Of a stretch of DNA of 64,000 bases, positions 1-11,536 are shown in pieces (the first letter of the stretch is position 1; the number at the start of each line of letters is the position of its first letter). The position numbers were made by a program, and so were the translations under genes. Source of the DNA: Gentiana macrophylla (Eukaryota > Streptophyta > Magnoliopsida > Gentianales > Gentianaceae); NCBI GenBank assembly GCA_026214975.1, contig JAOBSW010000844.1, positions 26,386-90,385 of the forward strand, written 5' to 3'. Below the pieces are notes generated by a model. The model saw only the letters and a program-made list of their open reading frames with translations, was not told where the DNA came from and did not search any database.

Positions 1-3000
1 TATTATTGTAATAGAGTTTACTCAAAACAAGGGTTCACAACTTTTTGAATATAATTGTATAGTAGAGTTTACTCAAAACGGGGGTTTACAACTTTTTGTA
101 TATAATTATAGTAGAGTTTACACAAATCAGGGGTTTACAACTTTTTGTAAATAATTATATAGTAGAGTTTACTCAAAACGGGGGCTTACAACTTTTTGTA
201 TATTATTGTATTAGAGTTTACTCAAAACGGGGGTTTGCAACTTTTTGTATATAATTGTATAGTAGAGTTTACTCAAAACGGGGGTTTACTACTTTTTGTA
301 TATAAGTATAGTAGAGTTCACTCAAAACAGAGGTTTACAACTTTTTGTATATATTTATAGTAGAGTTTATTCAAAACAGGGGTTTACAATTGTAAATAAT
401 TGTATAGTAGAGTTACTCAAAACGGGGGTTTATAACTTTTTGTATATTATTGTATTAGCGTTTACTCAAAATGGGGGTTTACAACTTTTTGCATATAATT
501 GTAAGAGTTTACTCAAAACAGGGGTGTACAACTTTTGTACAATAAAACGGGGGTTTACAACTTTTTGTGTATAATTGTATAGTAGAGTTTACTCAAAACG
601 GGGGTTTACAACTTTTTGTTTATTATTGTATTAGAGTTCACTCAAATCGTTCGTTTACAACTTTTTTTATATAATTATAATAGAGTTCACTCAAAATGGA
701 GGTTTACAACTTTTTCTATATAGTATAGTAGAGTTTACTCAAAACGGGGGTTTACAACTTTTTGTGTATAATTGTATAGTAGAGTTTACTCAAAACGGGG
801 GGTTTACATCTTTTTGTATATGATTGTAGTAAAGTTCACTTAAAACGGAGGTTTAAAACTTTTTGTATATTATTGTAGTAGAGTTCACTCAAAACGGAGG
901 TTTGCAACTTTTTGTATATAATTATAGTACAGTTTACTCAAAAGAGGGGTTTACAAATTTTTGTATATTATTGTATTTGAGCTTACTCAAAACGGGTCTT
1001 ACAACTTTTTGTATATAATTGTATAGTAGATTTTACTCAAAACGGGGGTTTACAACTTTTTGTAAATAATTGTATAGTAGAGTTTACTCAAAACGGGGGT
1101 TTACAATTTTCGTATATTATTGTATAAGAGTTTACTCAAAACGGGGGTTTACTACTTTTTGTATATTATTGTATAAGAGTTTACTCAAAACGGGGTTTAC
1201 AACTTTTTGAATATAATTGTATAGTAGAGTTTACTCGGGTTTACAACCTTTTGTATATAATTGTATAGTAGAGTTTACACAAAACGGGGGTTTACACCTT
1301 TTTGTAAATAATTATATAGTAGAGTTTACTCAAAACGGGGGTTTACAACTTTTTTTAAATAATTATATAGTAGAGTTTACTCAAAACGGGGGTTTGCTAC
1401 TTTTTGTATATTATTGTATAAGAGTTTACTCAAAACGGGGGTTTGCAACTTTTTGTATATAATTGTATAGTATAGTTTACTCAAAACGGGGGTTTACAAC
1501 TTTTTGTATATAATTAAAGTAGAGTTCACTCAAAATGGAGGTTTAAAACTTTTTGTATATATTTATAGTAGAGTTTATTCAAAACAGGGGTTTACAATTG
1601 TAAATAATTGTATAGTAGAGTTAATCTAAACGGGGGTTTATAACTTTTTGTATATTATTGTATTAGCATTTACTCAAAATGGGGGTTTACAACTTTTTGT
1701 ATATAATTGTATAGTAGAGTTTACTCAAAACAGGGGTGTACAACTTTTTGTACAACAAAACGGGGGTTTACAACTTTTTGTGTATAATTGTATAGTAGAG
1801 TTTACTCAAAACGAGGGTTTACAACTTTTTGTATATAATTATAGTAGAGTTCACTCAAAATGGAGTGAACTCTACTATACGGGGGTTTACAACTTTTTGT
1901 ATATGATTGTAGTAAAGTTCACTTAAAACGGAGGTTTAAAACTTTTTGTATATTATTGTAGTAGAGTTCACTCAAAACGGAGGTTTGCAACTTTTGGTAT
2001 ATAATTATAGTAGAGTTTACACAATACGGGGGTTTACAACTTTTTGTATATTATTATTGTAGTTTAGTTTACTCAAAACTTTTTGTATAGTTTACAACTT
2101 TTATAACTTTATATATAATTGTATAGTAGATTTTACTCAAAACTGGGGTTTACAACTTTTTGTATATAATTATAGTAGTGTTTACACAAAACAGGGGTTT
2201 ACAACTTTTTGTAAATAATTATATAGTAGAGTTTACTCAAAACGGGGGTTTACAACTTTTTGTATATTATTGTATAAGAGTTTACTCAAAATGGGGGTTT
2301 GCAACTTTTTGTATATAATTGTATAGTATAGTTTACTCAAAACGGGGGTTTACAACTTTTTGTATATAATTATAGTAGATTTTACTCAAAATGTGGTTTA
2401 CAACTTTTTTTTATATAAATGTATAGTAGAGTTTACTCAAAATGGGGGTTTACAACTTTTTGTATATAATTGTATAGTAGAGTTTACTCAAAACGGTGGT
2501 TTACAACTATTAGTATATAATTGTATAGTAGAGTTTACTCAAACGGGGGTTTACAACTTTTTGTATATAGTTAGAGTTCACTCAAAATGGAGGTTTACAA
2601 ATTTTTGTATATAATTATAGTAGATTTTACTTAAAATAGGGGTTTACAACTTTTTGTAAATAATTGTATAGTAGAGTTTTCTCAAAACAGGGGTTTACAG
2701 CTTATTGTATATTATTGTAGTAGAGTTTACTCAAAACGGGGTTTACAACTTTTTGTATATAATATTGTAGATTTTACTCAAATCGGATGTTTACAACTTT
2801 TTGTATATAATTATAGTAGAATTTACTCAAAATGGTGGTTTACAACTTTTGGTATATTATTGTATTAGAGTTTTACTCAAAATGGGGGTTTACAACTTTT
2901 TGTAAATAATTGTATAGTAGAGTTTACTCAAAACAGGTGTTTACAACTTTTTTGTATAATATTGTAGTAGAGTTTACTTGAAACGGGGGTTTACAACTTT

Positions 3001-4896
3001 TTGTATATAATATTTTAGATTTTACTCAAAACGGAGGTTTACAACTTTTTGTATATAATTATAATAGAGTTTACTCAAAAGGGGGGTTTACAACTTTTTG
3101 TATATTATTGTATTTGAGTTTACTCAAAACGGGGGTTTACAACTTTTTGTAAATAATTGTATTGTAAAGTTTACTACAAACGGGGGCTTACAACTTTTTT
3201 ATATAATTATAGTAGAGTTTACTCAAAATGAGGGATTACAACTTTTTGTAAATAATTGTATAGTAGAGTTTACTCAAAACGGGGGTTTACATCTTTTTGT
3301 ATATGATGTAGTAAAGTTCACTTAAAACGGAGGTTTAAAACTTTTTGTATATTATTGTAGTAGAGTTCACTCAAAATGGAGGTTTGCAACTTTTTGTATA
3401 TAATTATAGTATAGTTTACTCAAAATAGGGGTTTAAAACTTTTTTTATATTATTGTATTTGAGCTTACTCAAAACGGGGTTTACAACTTTTTGTATATAA
3501 TTGTATTGTAGAGTTTACTCAAAACGGGGGTTTACAACTTTTTGTATATAATTATAGTTGAGTTTACTCAAAATTGGGGGTTTACAACTTTTTGTAAATA
3601 ATTGTATAGTAGAGTTTACTCAAAACGGGGGTTTACAATTTTTTGTATATTATTGTATAAGAGTTTACTCAAAACGGGGGTTTACTACTTTTTGAATATA
3701 ATTGTATGGTAGAGTTTACTCAAAACGGGGGTTTACAACTTTTTGTATATAATTGTATTAGAGTTTACTCAAAATAGGGGTTTACAACTTTTTGTATATA
3801 ATTATAGTAGAGTTTACTCAAAACGGGGGTTTACAACTTTTTGTATATTATTGTATTAGAGTTTACTCAAAACAGGGGTTCACAACTTTTTGAATATAAC
3901 TGTATAGTAGAGTTTACTTAAAACAGGGGTTTACAAATTTTTGTATATAATTATTGTTGAGTTTACACAAAATAGGGGTTTACAACTTTTTGTAAATAAT
4001 TATATAGTAGAGTTTACTCAAAACGGGTGTTTACAACTTTTTGTATATTATTGTATACGAGTTTACTCAAAACGGGGGTTTGCAACTTTTTGTATATAAT
4101 TGTATAGTAGAGTTTACTCAAAACGGGGGTTTACAACTTTTTGTATATAATTATAGTAGAGTTCACTCAAAATGGAGGTTTACAACTTTTTGTATATATT
4201 TATAGTAGAGTTTATTCAAAACAGGGGTTCACAATTGTAAATAATTGTATAGTACATTTACACAAAACGGGGGTTTATAACTTTTTGTATATTATTGTAT
4301 TAGCGTTTACTCAAAATGGGGGTTTACAATTTTTTGTATATAATTGTATAGTAGAGTTTACTCAAAACAGGGGTGTACAACTTTTTGTACAATAAAACGG
4401 GGGTTTACAACTTTTTGTGTATAATTGTATAGTAGAGTTTACTCAAAACGGGGGTTTACATCTTTTTGTATATGATTGTAGTAAAGTTCACTTAAAACGG
4501 AGGTTTAAAATTTTTTGTATATTATTGTAGTAGAGTTCACTCAAAATGGAGGTTTGCAACTTTTTGTATATAATTATAGTAGAGTTTACTCAAAATAGGG
4601 GTTTACAACTTTTTTTATATTATTGTATTTGAGCTTACTCAAAACGGGGTTTACAACTTTTTGTATATAATTGTATTGTAGAGTTTACTCAAAACGGGGG
4701 TTTACAACTTTTTGTATATAATTATAGTTGAGTTTACTCAAAATTGGGGTTTACAACTTTTTGTAAATAATTGTATAGTAGAGTTTACTCAAAACGGGGG
4801 TTTACAACTTTTTGTATATTATTGTATAAGAGTTTACTCAAAACGGGGGTTTACTACTTTTTGAATATAATTGTATGGTAGAGTTTACTCAAAATG
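1..4896. repeat. Satellite array, block 1 (about 47-51 bp monomer)
   Basis: Tandem monomers built on the core ACTCAAAACGGGGGTTTACA, then ACTTTTTGTATA, then an AT-rich linker. Linkers vary between tataattgtatagtagag, tattattgtattagag, aaataattgtatag and tataattatagtagag, which makes monomer length vary. A subtype has TTCACTC coupled to GGAGG. The array has no gene. Long open frames in it exist only because a 51-bp unit is 17 codons. The block ends at the target duplication aaatg of element A and continues in phase after 22506. The first 700 bp closely resemble 22625-23330, about 5.0 kb away once element A is removed. Confidence 0.97.
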
Positions 4897-5410
4897 TGAT
4901 GTGGCCCAGATAATACCCGATTCAAGAGGAAGATTGATTCTTTTATTTAGTCTTTTAATTAGTGTTTTATTATCCCACATTTGTTAATTGTCTTTTATAT
5001 TTATTATTATTTTTAATTATTGTTATTTTGTCCCACATTGCTAAAATGGCAATTGGACTTGGAGTCTGTAGCCTATATAAGGCATTTCCTTGTATTTGAA
5101 TAGGTAGCTTATTATTGAATCAAAAAACTATTTTGGTTGAAATTCAGAGATTGAATTTTCATCATAAGAAACTTTCAGAGATTGGGTTTCTTTCAAGAAG
5201 ATTTCAGAGATTGGACTTCTTTCGATTTTCCTGAGATGGGGTAATTGGTTGGTGTTCCTGAGATGGGATCACCGTAGTAAATATTCTGAGATGGAGTATT
5301 TACATATCCCTTTTGTTATTTTCATTTTATATTCAGAAAATCCATAAAAAAATATACTTTTTAGAGCTGAATCGTTTGCTGTGCTTTAATCAACGATCCT
5401 ACGAGATTTG
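4897..5410 (+). repeat. Element A 5' LTR, outer copy (lacks last 10 bp)
   Basis: It starts TGATGTGGCCCAG and stops at ...acgagatttg, 10 bp short of the full 524-bp LTR end seen at 22506. A TATA box lies at 5074-5081. It differs from the inner copy by a few substitutions only, for example gattgattc versus gattgagtc. It directly abuts the inner LTR copy with no internal sequence between them. Confidence 0.92.
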
Positions 5411-5921
5411 ATAATACCCGATTCAAGAGGAAGATTGAGTCTTTTATTTAGTCTTTTAATTAGTGTTTTATTATCCCACATTGGTTAACTGTCTTTTATA
5501 TTTATTATTATTTTTAATTATTGTTATTTTGTCCCACATTGCTAAAATGGCAATTGGACTTGGAGTCTGTAGCCTATATAAGGCATTTACTTGTATTTGA
5601 ATAAGTAGCTTATTATTGAATCAAAAAACTATTTTGGTTGAAATTCAGAGATTGAATTTTCATCATAAGAAACTTTCAGAGATTGGGTTTCTTTCAAGAA
5701 ATTTTCAGAGATTGGACTTATTTCGATTATCCTGAGACGGGGTAATTGGTTGGTGTTCCTGAGATGGGATCACCGTAGTAAATATTCTGAGATGGAGTAT
5801 TTACATATCCCTTTTGTTATTTTCGTTTTATATTCAGAAAATCCATTAAAAAATATACTTTTCAGAGCTGAATCGTTTGCTGTGCTTTAATCAACGATCC
5901 TACGAGATTTGGTTTACATCA
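5411..5921 (+). repeat. Element A 5' LTR, inner copy (lacks first 13 bp)
   Basis: It starts at ataatacccgattcaagagg, which is base 14 of the full LTR, and ends in the proper gtttacatca just before the primer-binding site. The 514-bp outer and 511-bp inner copies together lack exactly the 23 bp that would form an intact LTR-LTR joint. This inner copy is the one next to the leader, so it would be the working 5' LTR. Confidence 0.92.
5575..5582 (+). promoter_or_regulatory. TATA box of element A LTR
   Basis: The motif tatataag sits within gtagcctatataaggca. The same motif occurs at 5074-5081 in the outer copy and 22160-22167 in the 3' LTR. The sequence tgtagcctatataaggca is also present in the LTR of element D, so A/C and D share a core promoter. 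Transcription is inferred to start shortly downstream. Confidence 0.7.
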
Positions 5922-5923
5922 AG

Positions 5924-5935
5924 TGGTATCATAGA
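5924..5935 (+). other. Primer-binding site of element A (initiator Met tRNA type)
   Basis: The sequence tggtatcataga begins 2 bp after the LTR end. It matches the usual plant tggtatcagagc primer site for initiator methionine tRNA with two differences near its 3' end. Confidence 0.75.
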
Positions 5936-6003
5936 TTAGGCGACTAAAGCTGCTGCGTTTATTGGAAGAAATCTGATGCGTTCTTGAGCACCAAGAACCC
6001 TAA

Positions 6004-7953
6004 TGTAACGCCCCACTCCCGGACACCGAGTCCTTATCCAGAAAGAGCGCTCGGCACATATATTATCAAATAAATTCAATAATATATGTAAGCCTTACGT
6101 CATACATCAGAACTAAAATGACGCGGAAGATAAAACAACTCAAAAACTCAGGAAAACCAAAAGATCGAACACACGGTAATCAATGCTGTGAAAAACTAAA
6201 TCCAATAATGAGAACTAATCATCCAACATCCAAATCCCAAAAGATCTCAAAAGAAGCTAAACCAAAAAGAAGGACAACATTGTTCAAACGTGAAACAACT
6301 GTTTAAGAAAGAAACAACTAAAAGAACTAAGTCTTCAAAAGCTTCATCTCAAACTTCGTCGTCAAAGAACTCATCAACCGTAGCAACCTGTTCATCTTCT
6401 TTGGGGAAAGGGGAAGACAAACACAACGTAACGGGGTAAGTACAAAAGTACTCAGTAACGCGTAGAAGATCGTATAACTATGATCTCATAAAGTAATAAA
6501 AGCAACGCCGTCTTTTATTAATTCATTTCCGTTATTAACCCTAGCTAACTATCATATTATGTTCATAGCATAACATGAGGTTCCAAAGGGTATCTAGCTT
6601 AGCTCAAGTTTGTTACATCATGAATAACAAGGGCACTACGCCTAGTAATAGGATGTACTAGGACAACTGGGTGCAACCTACTTAGAGACACGCTCTAGTA
6701 GCCCCGGGAATATCTGAGTCCCGATAGTGTGATAACCGGCAAAATGTACCAGACGCTTTATCTAGCCAATCGATTGACCGGCGTGGGTACAGTCTACTTT
6801 GTCTGGTCAGAGAACACATCGCGATATTGTACTATGCCTTACCAAGAATTACATGATGTTTAAGATTATTAATCTAGCACATACGTTTGATTAGATGTTT
6901 AACTAGCCACCTAAGTGTTTTCATGTAAGCTCCCTCACATCTCCTACTCTCGTACTTAGACCACTAGACACGGACAAGTCTTAGCAATTACACAGACATC
7001 GATAAACTCTAGCTTATCGAAGCACAAGGCAAATCCAAAGCTTTCGACGGTCCCACACTTCATCTTTTTAGGGAATCCATGTGGTGCCGGAACTAAACGC
7101 ATCAAAAGCTAATTCAGGGCTTTGTCACATAAGGTTCAGCAGTAATTACGCTATTATGGAGCTTGAAACACATAACAAAGAAAAACAGCACTGGAACAGT
7201 CCCTGTCCGGACGGATAAACATGTTGTCCGTTATTGAGAAATAGCCGTACGGATACACAACTCATCCGTACGGATGAACCAACACTCGGTCGACCGAATG
7301 GATAGGCTCGGTCGACCGAGCCTCCCTCTTGCACCTGTTACACGTTTTTCTTGCACCACAGAGGACAGTTTTCTGCACTCTGCGTTTTCTACTCAAATTC
7401 AACCCAACCTCGACTTAAACAAATTAAAACCATGAAAAACAACCATACAAATTGCCCTACCACTTTACGAAACCTTAATCACACGATAAGAAAACCACGT
7501 TACCTTAAATTGCGTGGTACAACGATCCAAAGCTTCAACCCGTCAAAAGTTTAACCTTTAAATCCAAACGTTAATGGATTTAAGGATTGTTGATATCAAA
7601 ACGATCCTCGTCTCGCGGTGATCCTTTCTCTCTTGATGAGTCTGATGAAAAGAGCAACGGATTAGCCTCGAGATTGAAAGCTTCTTCTCCCTTTTTTTCT
7701 CTCCTGCGCCTCTCTTTCTGCGTCCCTCTCTCTTTTTTTTTTGTCAAAAACAACTAGGTTAAAATTAGGATTAGTTTTCCTTTTATAATCCCAATTACCT
7801 AATTATTTAATTATTTTCCTTAAAAAGAAAATCCTTGTTTATCCCTTTTTCTTTTCTTTTTTTTTCGAAAATCCTTTAATAAAAAAAATAACATAATATT
7901 CTGATTTTTGCTAAAAGACCGAATTGCCCTTTTTCAAAAATCGGGATATTACA
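6004..7953 (-). repeat. Element B 3' LTR (1950 bp)
   Basis: On the plus strand it runs from TGTAACGCCCC to ...CGGGATATTACA. It contains a cluster of short CG-rich palindromes at 7204-7322 (see findings) and, near its plus-strand right end, a run of C/T-rich and A-rich tracts. The small open frames inside are not conserved genes. Confidence 0.95.
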
Positions 7954-7970
7954 TTCCTCCCCCCTTAAGA
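7954..7970 (-). other. Polypurine tract of element B
   Basis: The plus strand reads ttcctccccccttaaga, so the element strand has an A/G tract with six consecutive G directly against the 3' LTR. This is the expected primer site for plus-strand DNA synthesis. Confidence 0.85.
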
Positions 7971-7988
7971 GGAGTTTCGTCCTCAAAA

Positions 7989-9131
7989 CTAGATCGTACC
8001 TGGTAGATGAGGGAACTCTGGGAACTCGTTGAACATGTCCGCTTCCACTTCCCAAGTGGCTTCCATCGGTGCATGATTGCTCCATTGCACTAATACTAAC
8101 GGGATCACTCGTCTCTTTATCATTTTCTCTTTCCTATCCAGAATCCTTATCGGCTTCTCCACGTATGTTAGATTATCTTGCAAAAGTTCCGGATCAATCT
8201 CAGATTCCACATCCACTTTAGATAGACACTTCTTAAGCATCGATACATGGAAAACATTGTGGACTCTAGACATCGACTCTGGTAACCGAAGTCTATAAGC
8301 CAACTTCCCAACTCTTTCGATGACATCAAAAGGTCCTACATACCTTGGACTTAGCTTTCCTTTCTGTCCGAACCTCTTGATACCCTTCATTGGAGACGAT
8401 CGAAGGTAAACTTTATCCCCGACCTCAAACTCTAGCGGTCTTCTTCTAACATCGGCCCAACTCTTCTGACGATATTCAGCAGCTTTCAGATTTTTCCTTA
8501 TCAACTCGATTTTCTCCTTGGCTTGCTGAACCATCTCCGGCCCTGTGATATGTTTCTCTCCCACTTCATCCCAGTAAAGTGGAGTCCTACACTTCCTACC
8601 GTACAAGGCCTCAAAAGGTGGCATTCCCAAACTTGCATGGTAACTATTGTTGTAAGCAAACTCAGCCAAGTTGAGGTAATCTATCCATGATCCTCCGGCA
8701 TCCAAAACACAAGCTCTAAGCATATCCTCGAGAGTCTGAATTGTTCTCTCTAAGCGCCCATCCGATCTGTGGATGAAACATTTGTACTCAAATCGAGTCT
8801 TCGTCCCAAAAGCTTTACGCAAACCCTTCCGAGCGATCGATAAATCTGCTATCCACGCGGATACAATAGATAAAGGCACACCATGAAGCTTCACTATATT
8901 GTCGATATACATAGTAGCGAACTTCTTTATAGGCATGTCCACTTTACACGGCAAGAAATGGGCTGATTTTGTGAGTCTATCCACAATCACCCAAATCATG
9001 TCATGACCGCCCTTAGTCTTCGGCAAACCGGTGATGAAATCCATAGTGATATTCTCCCATTTCCATTCCGGTACCTCTAAGGGTTTCAACAAACCTCCTG
9101 GTCTTACGTGTTCGCTTTCACTCTCTGGCAT
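7989..9131 (-). pseudogene. Element B integrase core and chromodomain (degenerate)
   Basis: A 380-residue open frame covers most of the integrase. The first catalytic Asp is in the NITMDFITGLPK stretch near residue 30. The region that should hold the second Asp reads VSAWIADLS, so V-S-D-R-D is lost. The Glu region is altered to IHRSDGRLERTIQ. Then come the GPFDVIERVGKLAYRL and RVHNVFHVSMLKKC stretches typical of Tekay elements. A chromodomain follows near residues 325-372 (IKRRVIPLVLVQWSNH, then EATWEVE). In intact relatives this reader domain binds methylated histone H3 tails and directs integration into heterochromatin. The lost catalytic residue and the frame break upstream make this copy inactive. 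Confidence 0.9.
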
Positions 9132-9134
9132 GTA

Positions 9135-9632
9135 TCACATCTTGCCACAAACTGCGATCCCTAACTTCATACCAGGCCACCAATACCTTTCCTTGAGATC
9201 TCTATACATCTTAGTGGCTCCTGGATGTACCGCAAAAGCAATCTTATGAGCTTTATCCATAACCTTCTCTCTTAGGCCATCCACATCGGGCACACACAAA
9301 CGGTCTCCGTACCAAAGATGACCACTCTTGTCCAACTGATAACCCACTGTAGGCTTTTCTCGAGCCACTCGCTTCAAATTAACCAACATAGGATCTTTAT
9401 CCTGCTTAGCCCGAATCTCATCTAGCAAATCTGACCTTGCCATCAATGGCGCCAAATTCTGATCTTCACCCTTCTTTTCAATCACTTGAATTTGCATCCT
9501 ATCTAACTGATCCACAACTTCTTGCAAGGTAGTGATAGCATTAACCGCTCTCCGGCTAAGTGCATCAGCTACAACATTAGCTTTACCCGGGTGGTATTGA
9601 ATGTCCAAGTCGTAATCTTTCACGAACTCCAA
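9135..9632 (-). pseudogene. Element B RNase H tail and integrase zinc-binding region
   Basis: A 165-residue frame starts with the end of RNase H ([19 protein letters not shown]), a hallmark of Ty3/gypsy pol. A linker and the start of the integrase zinc finger follow (HPGATKMYRDLKERYWWPGM), which supplies the two His. The Cys pair is missing because the frame breaks at LGIAVCGKM. The core continues in the neighbouring frame at 9131. It lies between RT-RNase H (upstream on the minus strand) and the integrase core. Confidence 0.88.
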
Positions 9633-9662
9633 CCATCTTCATTGTCTCATGTTCAGATTTTC

Positions 9663-10448
9663 CTAAGTAAAGAAGAACGTAAGACTCTTATGATCTGTGA
9701 AGATCCTTGCCTTGACACCATACAAATAGTGTCTCCAAAGCTTCAGGGCAAATACCACTGCTGCCAACTCCAAGTCGTGTGTAGGGTAATTCTTCTCATG
9801 CACCTTCAACTGCCTAGATGCATAAGCAATTACCTTTCCTGATTGCATCAAAACACAACCCAAACCTTGACCCGATGCGTCTATATATACATCATAGTTA
9901 TCAAAAACTTCCGGTAATGCTAACACGGGTGCTGTGGTCAACTTTTCTTTCAAAGTCTGAAAAGCTTCCTCACATTCACTGGTCCACTCATACTTAACGT
10001 TCTTTTGAGTAAGCCTCGTGAGAGGTGTAGCTATCTTAGAGAAATCATTTACAAACTTCCGGTAGTACCCAGCTAAACCCAAGAAACTTCTTATCTCCGT
10101 TACTGATGTCGGTCTAGGCCACTTAGAAACGGCTTCTATCTTTGCTGGATCCACCTTAATACCTTCTCCAGAAATTATATGCCCAAGAAAACTCACTTGG
10201 TCCAACCAAAACTCACACTTAGAAAACTTGGCATACAGTTTGTTCTCCTTTAAGGTCTGTAGAACTATCCTTAGGTGTTCTTCATGTTCTTCCTCATCCT
10301 TAGAGTACACCAAGATATCGTCTATGAAAACTATCACAAACTTATCGAGATAAGGCATGAAAACTCTTTGCATCAAGTCCATGAATTTTGATGGAGCATT
10401 AGTGAGTCCAAGCGGCATGACCAAAAACTCATAATGTCCATATCTCAC
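9663..10448 (-). pseudogene. Element B reverse transcriptase palm/thumb and RNase H
   Basis: A 261-residue frame holds the RT core after motif A. It has the [16 protein letters not shown] motif, the catalytic pair in [14 protein letters not shown], and the [11 protein letters not shown] and [12 protein letters not shown] motifs. RNase H follows with [13 protein letters not shown] and [12 protein letters not shown], where a stop cuts the frame. The N-terminal RT with the first catalytic Asp is in a separate frame at 10491-11036. Catalytic residues in this part look intact. Confidence 0.92.
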
Positions 10449-10490
10449 GTCTGATGAAGGTTTGTCTTAGGTATATCGACACCTTGATCT

Positions 10491-11036
10491 TCAAGCCCGA
10501 TGATAACCGGACCTAAGATCAATCTTAGAGAACACCTTCTTACCTTGCAACTGACTGAACAGATCATCAATCCTTGGTAAAGGATACTTATTCTTGATTG
10601 TCAGTTTATTCAACTCTCTGTAGTCGATGCACAAACGCATACTCCCATCCTTCTTCTTCACAAACAAGACCGGTGCTCCCCACGGTGATGTACTTGGCTG
10701 GATGATGTTTTTCTCTAGCATCTCCTTAAGCTGAGTTTTCAACTCTTTCAACTCCGCTGGTGCCATCCTATAAGGTGCTTTAGCCACTGGTGATGCTCCG
10801 GCAATCAATTCAATCTCGAACTCTATGGCCCTATCAGGCATATGTCCTGGCAAATCTTCCGGGAAAACTTCAGGAAAGTCCTTAACTACACGAGTCTCCC
10901 CTAACTCGGGCCTATGCTTTTCCTTATCTAATGCATAAACAACGAAACCCTGGCAACTCCTCTTCAAAGCTTTTAAGGCTTTAACTGCTGAGATAATCGG
11001 ATAACGACCCTTGCTAGGCTTGCATACGTTACCCAT
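10491..11036 (-). pseudogene. Element B reverse transcriptase N-terminal part
   Basis: A 181-residue frame holds the connection from protease to RT and RT motifs up to the first catalytic Asp. Visible landmarks are [31 protein letters not shown], the [19 protein letters not shown] motif, [20 protein letters not shown], and [12 protein letters not shown] with the motif A Asp. The frame ends right after GYH, where about 40 bp in another frame lead to the next part at 10448. Order and spacing match a Tekay pol with small indels. Confidence 0.9.
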
Positions 11037-11060
11037 GTCTTAGCTGATTTTCCTGAGGCC

Positions 11061-11390
11061 TTAAAGATCACCTCTACAATCCAAGTAGACGTAATTTTTT
11101 GACAACCAGTCCATACCCAGGATAACATCGAAATCCGAGAAATCCAACACCGTCAAAGCATGCTGGCACTTGTAGGTCCCAACTCTAATATCAACTTGGG
11201 GTGTGACCTGAGCACATCTAGTGACTCTACCCAAAGGTGTGGTTATACTCAAAGGTTTCTCCAATTCCTTAAGAGGTAGGTTTAACTTCTTAGCTATCTT
11301 AGATGAAACAAAAGTTCCTGAAGCTCCGGTATCAAACAGAGCTGAAACTGCTAGATTATCTATGATTATGGTATCTAACAAGTGAATCAA
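11061..11390 (-). pseudogene. Element B aspartic protease
   Basis: A 109-residue frame with the retroviral-type protease active site ALFDTGASGTFVSSKIA near residues 17-33 and the downstream DVILGMDWLSKNYVYLDC stretch that closes the domain in Ty3/gypsy elements. It would cleave the Gag-Pol polyprotein. The active-site triad D-T-G is intact. The upstream side is abruptly replaced by AT-rich sequence unlike the rest of the element, so the link to gag is broken here. Confidence 0.88.
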
Positions 11391-11536
11391 TTTAAGTATA
11401 AATATGTAATATCATATGCGCGCTATATCATATTAAATATCTATAATAAACACAAACAATGAAAAGTACACATCACCACAAGGTCATATAACTCTTCCGG
11501 TTCTGCATCTGCTGCTGAAGACCTGGCTCGAGTGCG
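11391..11536 (-). other. AT-rich non-coding stretch between gag and protease of B
   Basis: About the first 100 bp are far richer in A/T than the flanking coding DNA and contain several stops. On the minus strand this part is bordered by ...GGTCATATGACCTTGTGGTGATG and by ...CACTTGTTAG just before the protease frame, so a GT...AG intron shape is possible but unproven. The remaining part up to 11536 resembles gag-pro linker. Confidence 0.45.

Noticed and set aside
296..574. Open frames in the satellite giving peptides such as EFTQNGGLQLFVYN
   Set aside because: They result from a monomer near 51 bp (17 codons) without stops in one frame. They shift frame at every length variant and have no conserved start or end.
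1..4896. Tandem repeats resembling a CRISPR array
   Set aside because: Units are adjacent with no unique spacers, length varies, and the context is plant retrotransposons.
5924..5935. A tRNA gene near the primer site
   Set aside because: Only the 12-nt primer complement is present; no cloverleaf can be drawn from the flanking bases.
6118..6306. A 62-residue frame repeated at 13112-13300
   Set aside because: Both copies are the same place in the two LTRs of element B, antisense to the element, with no conserved domain.
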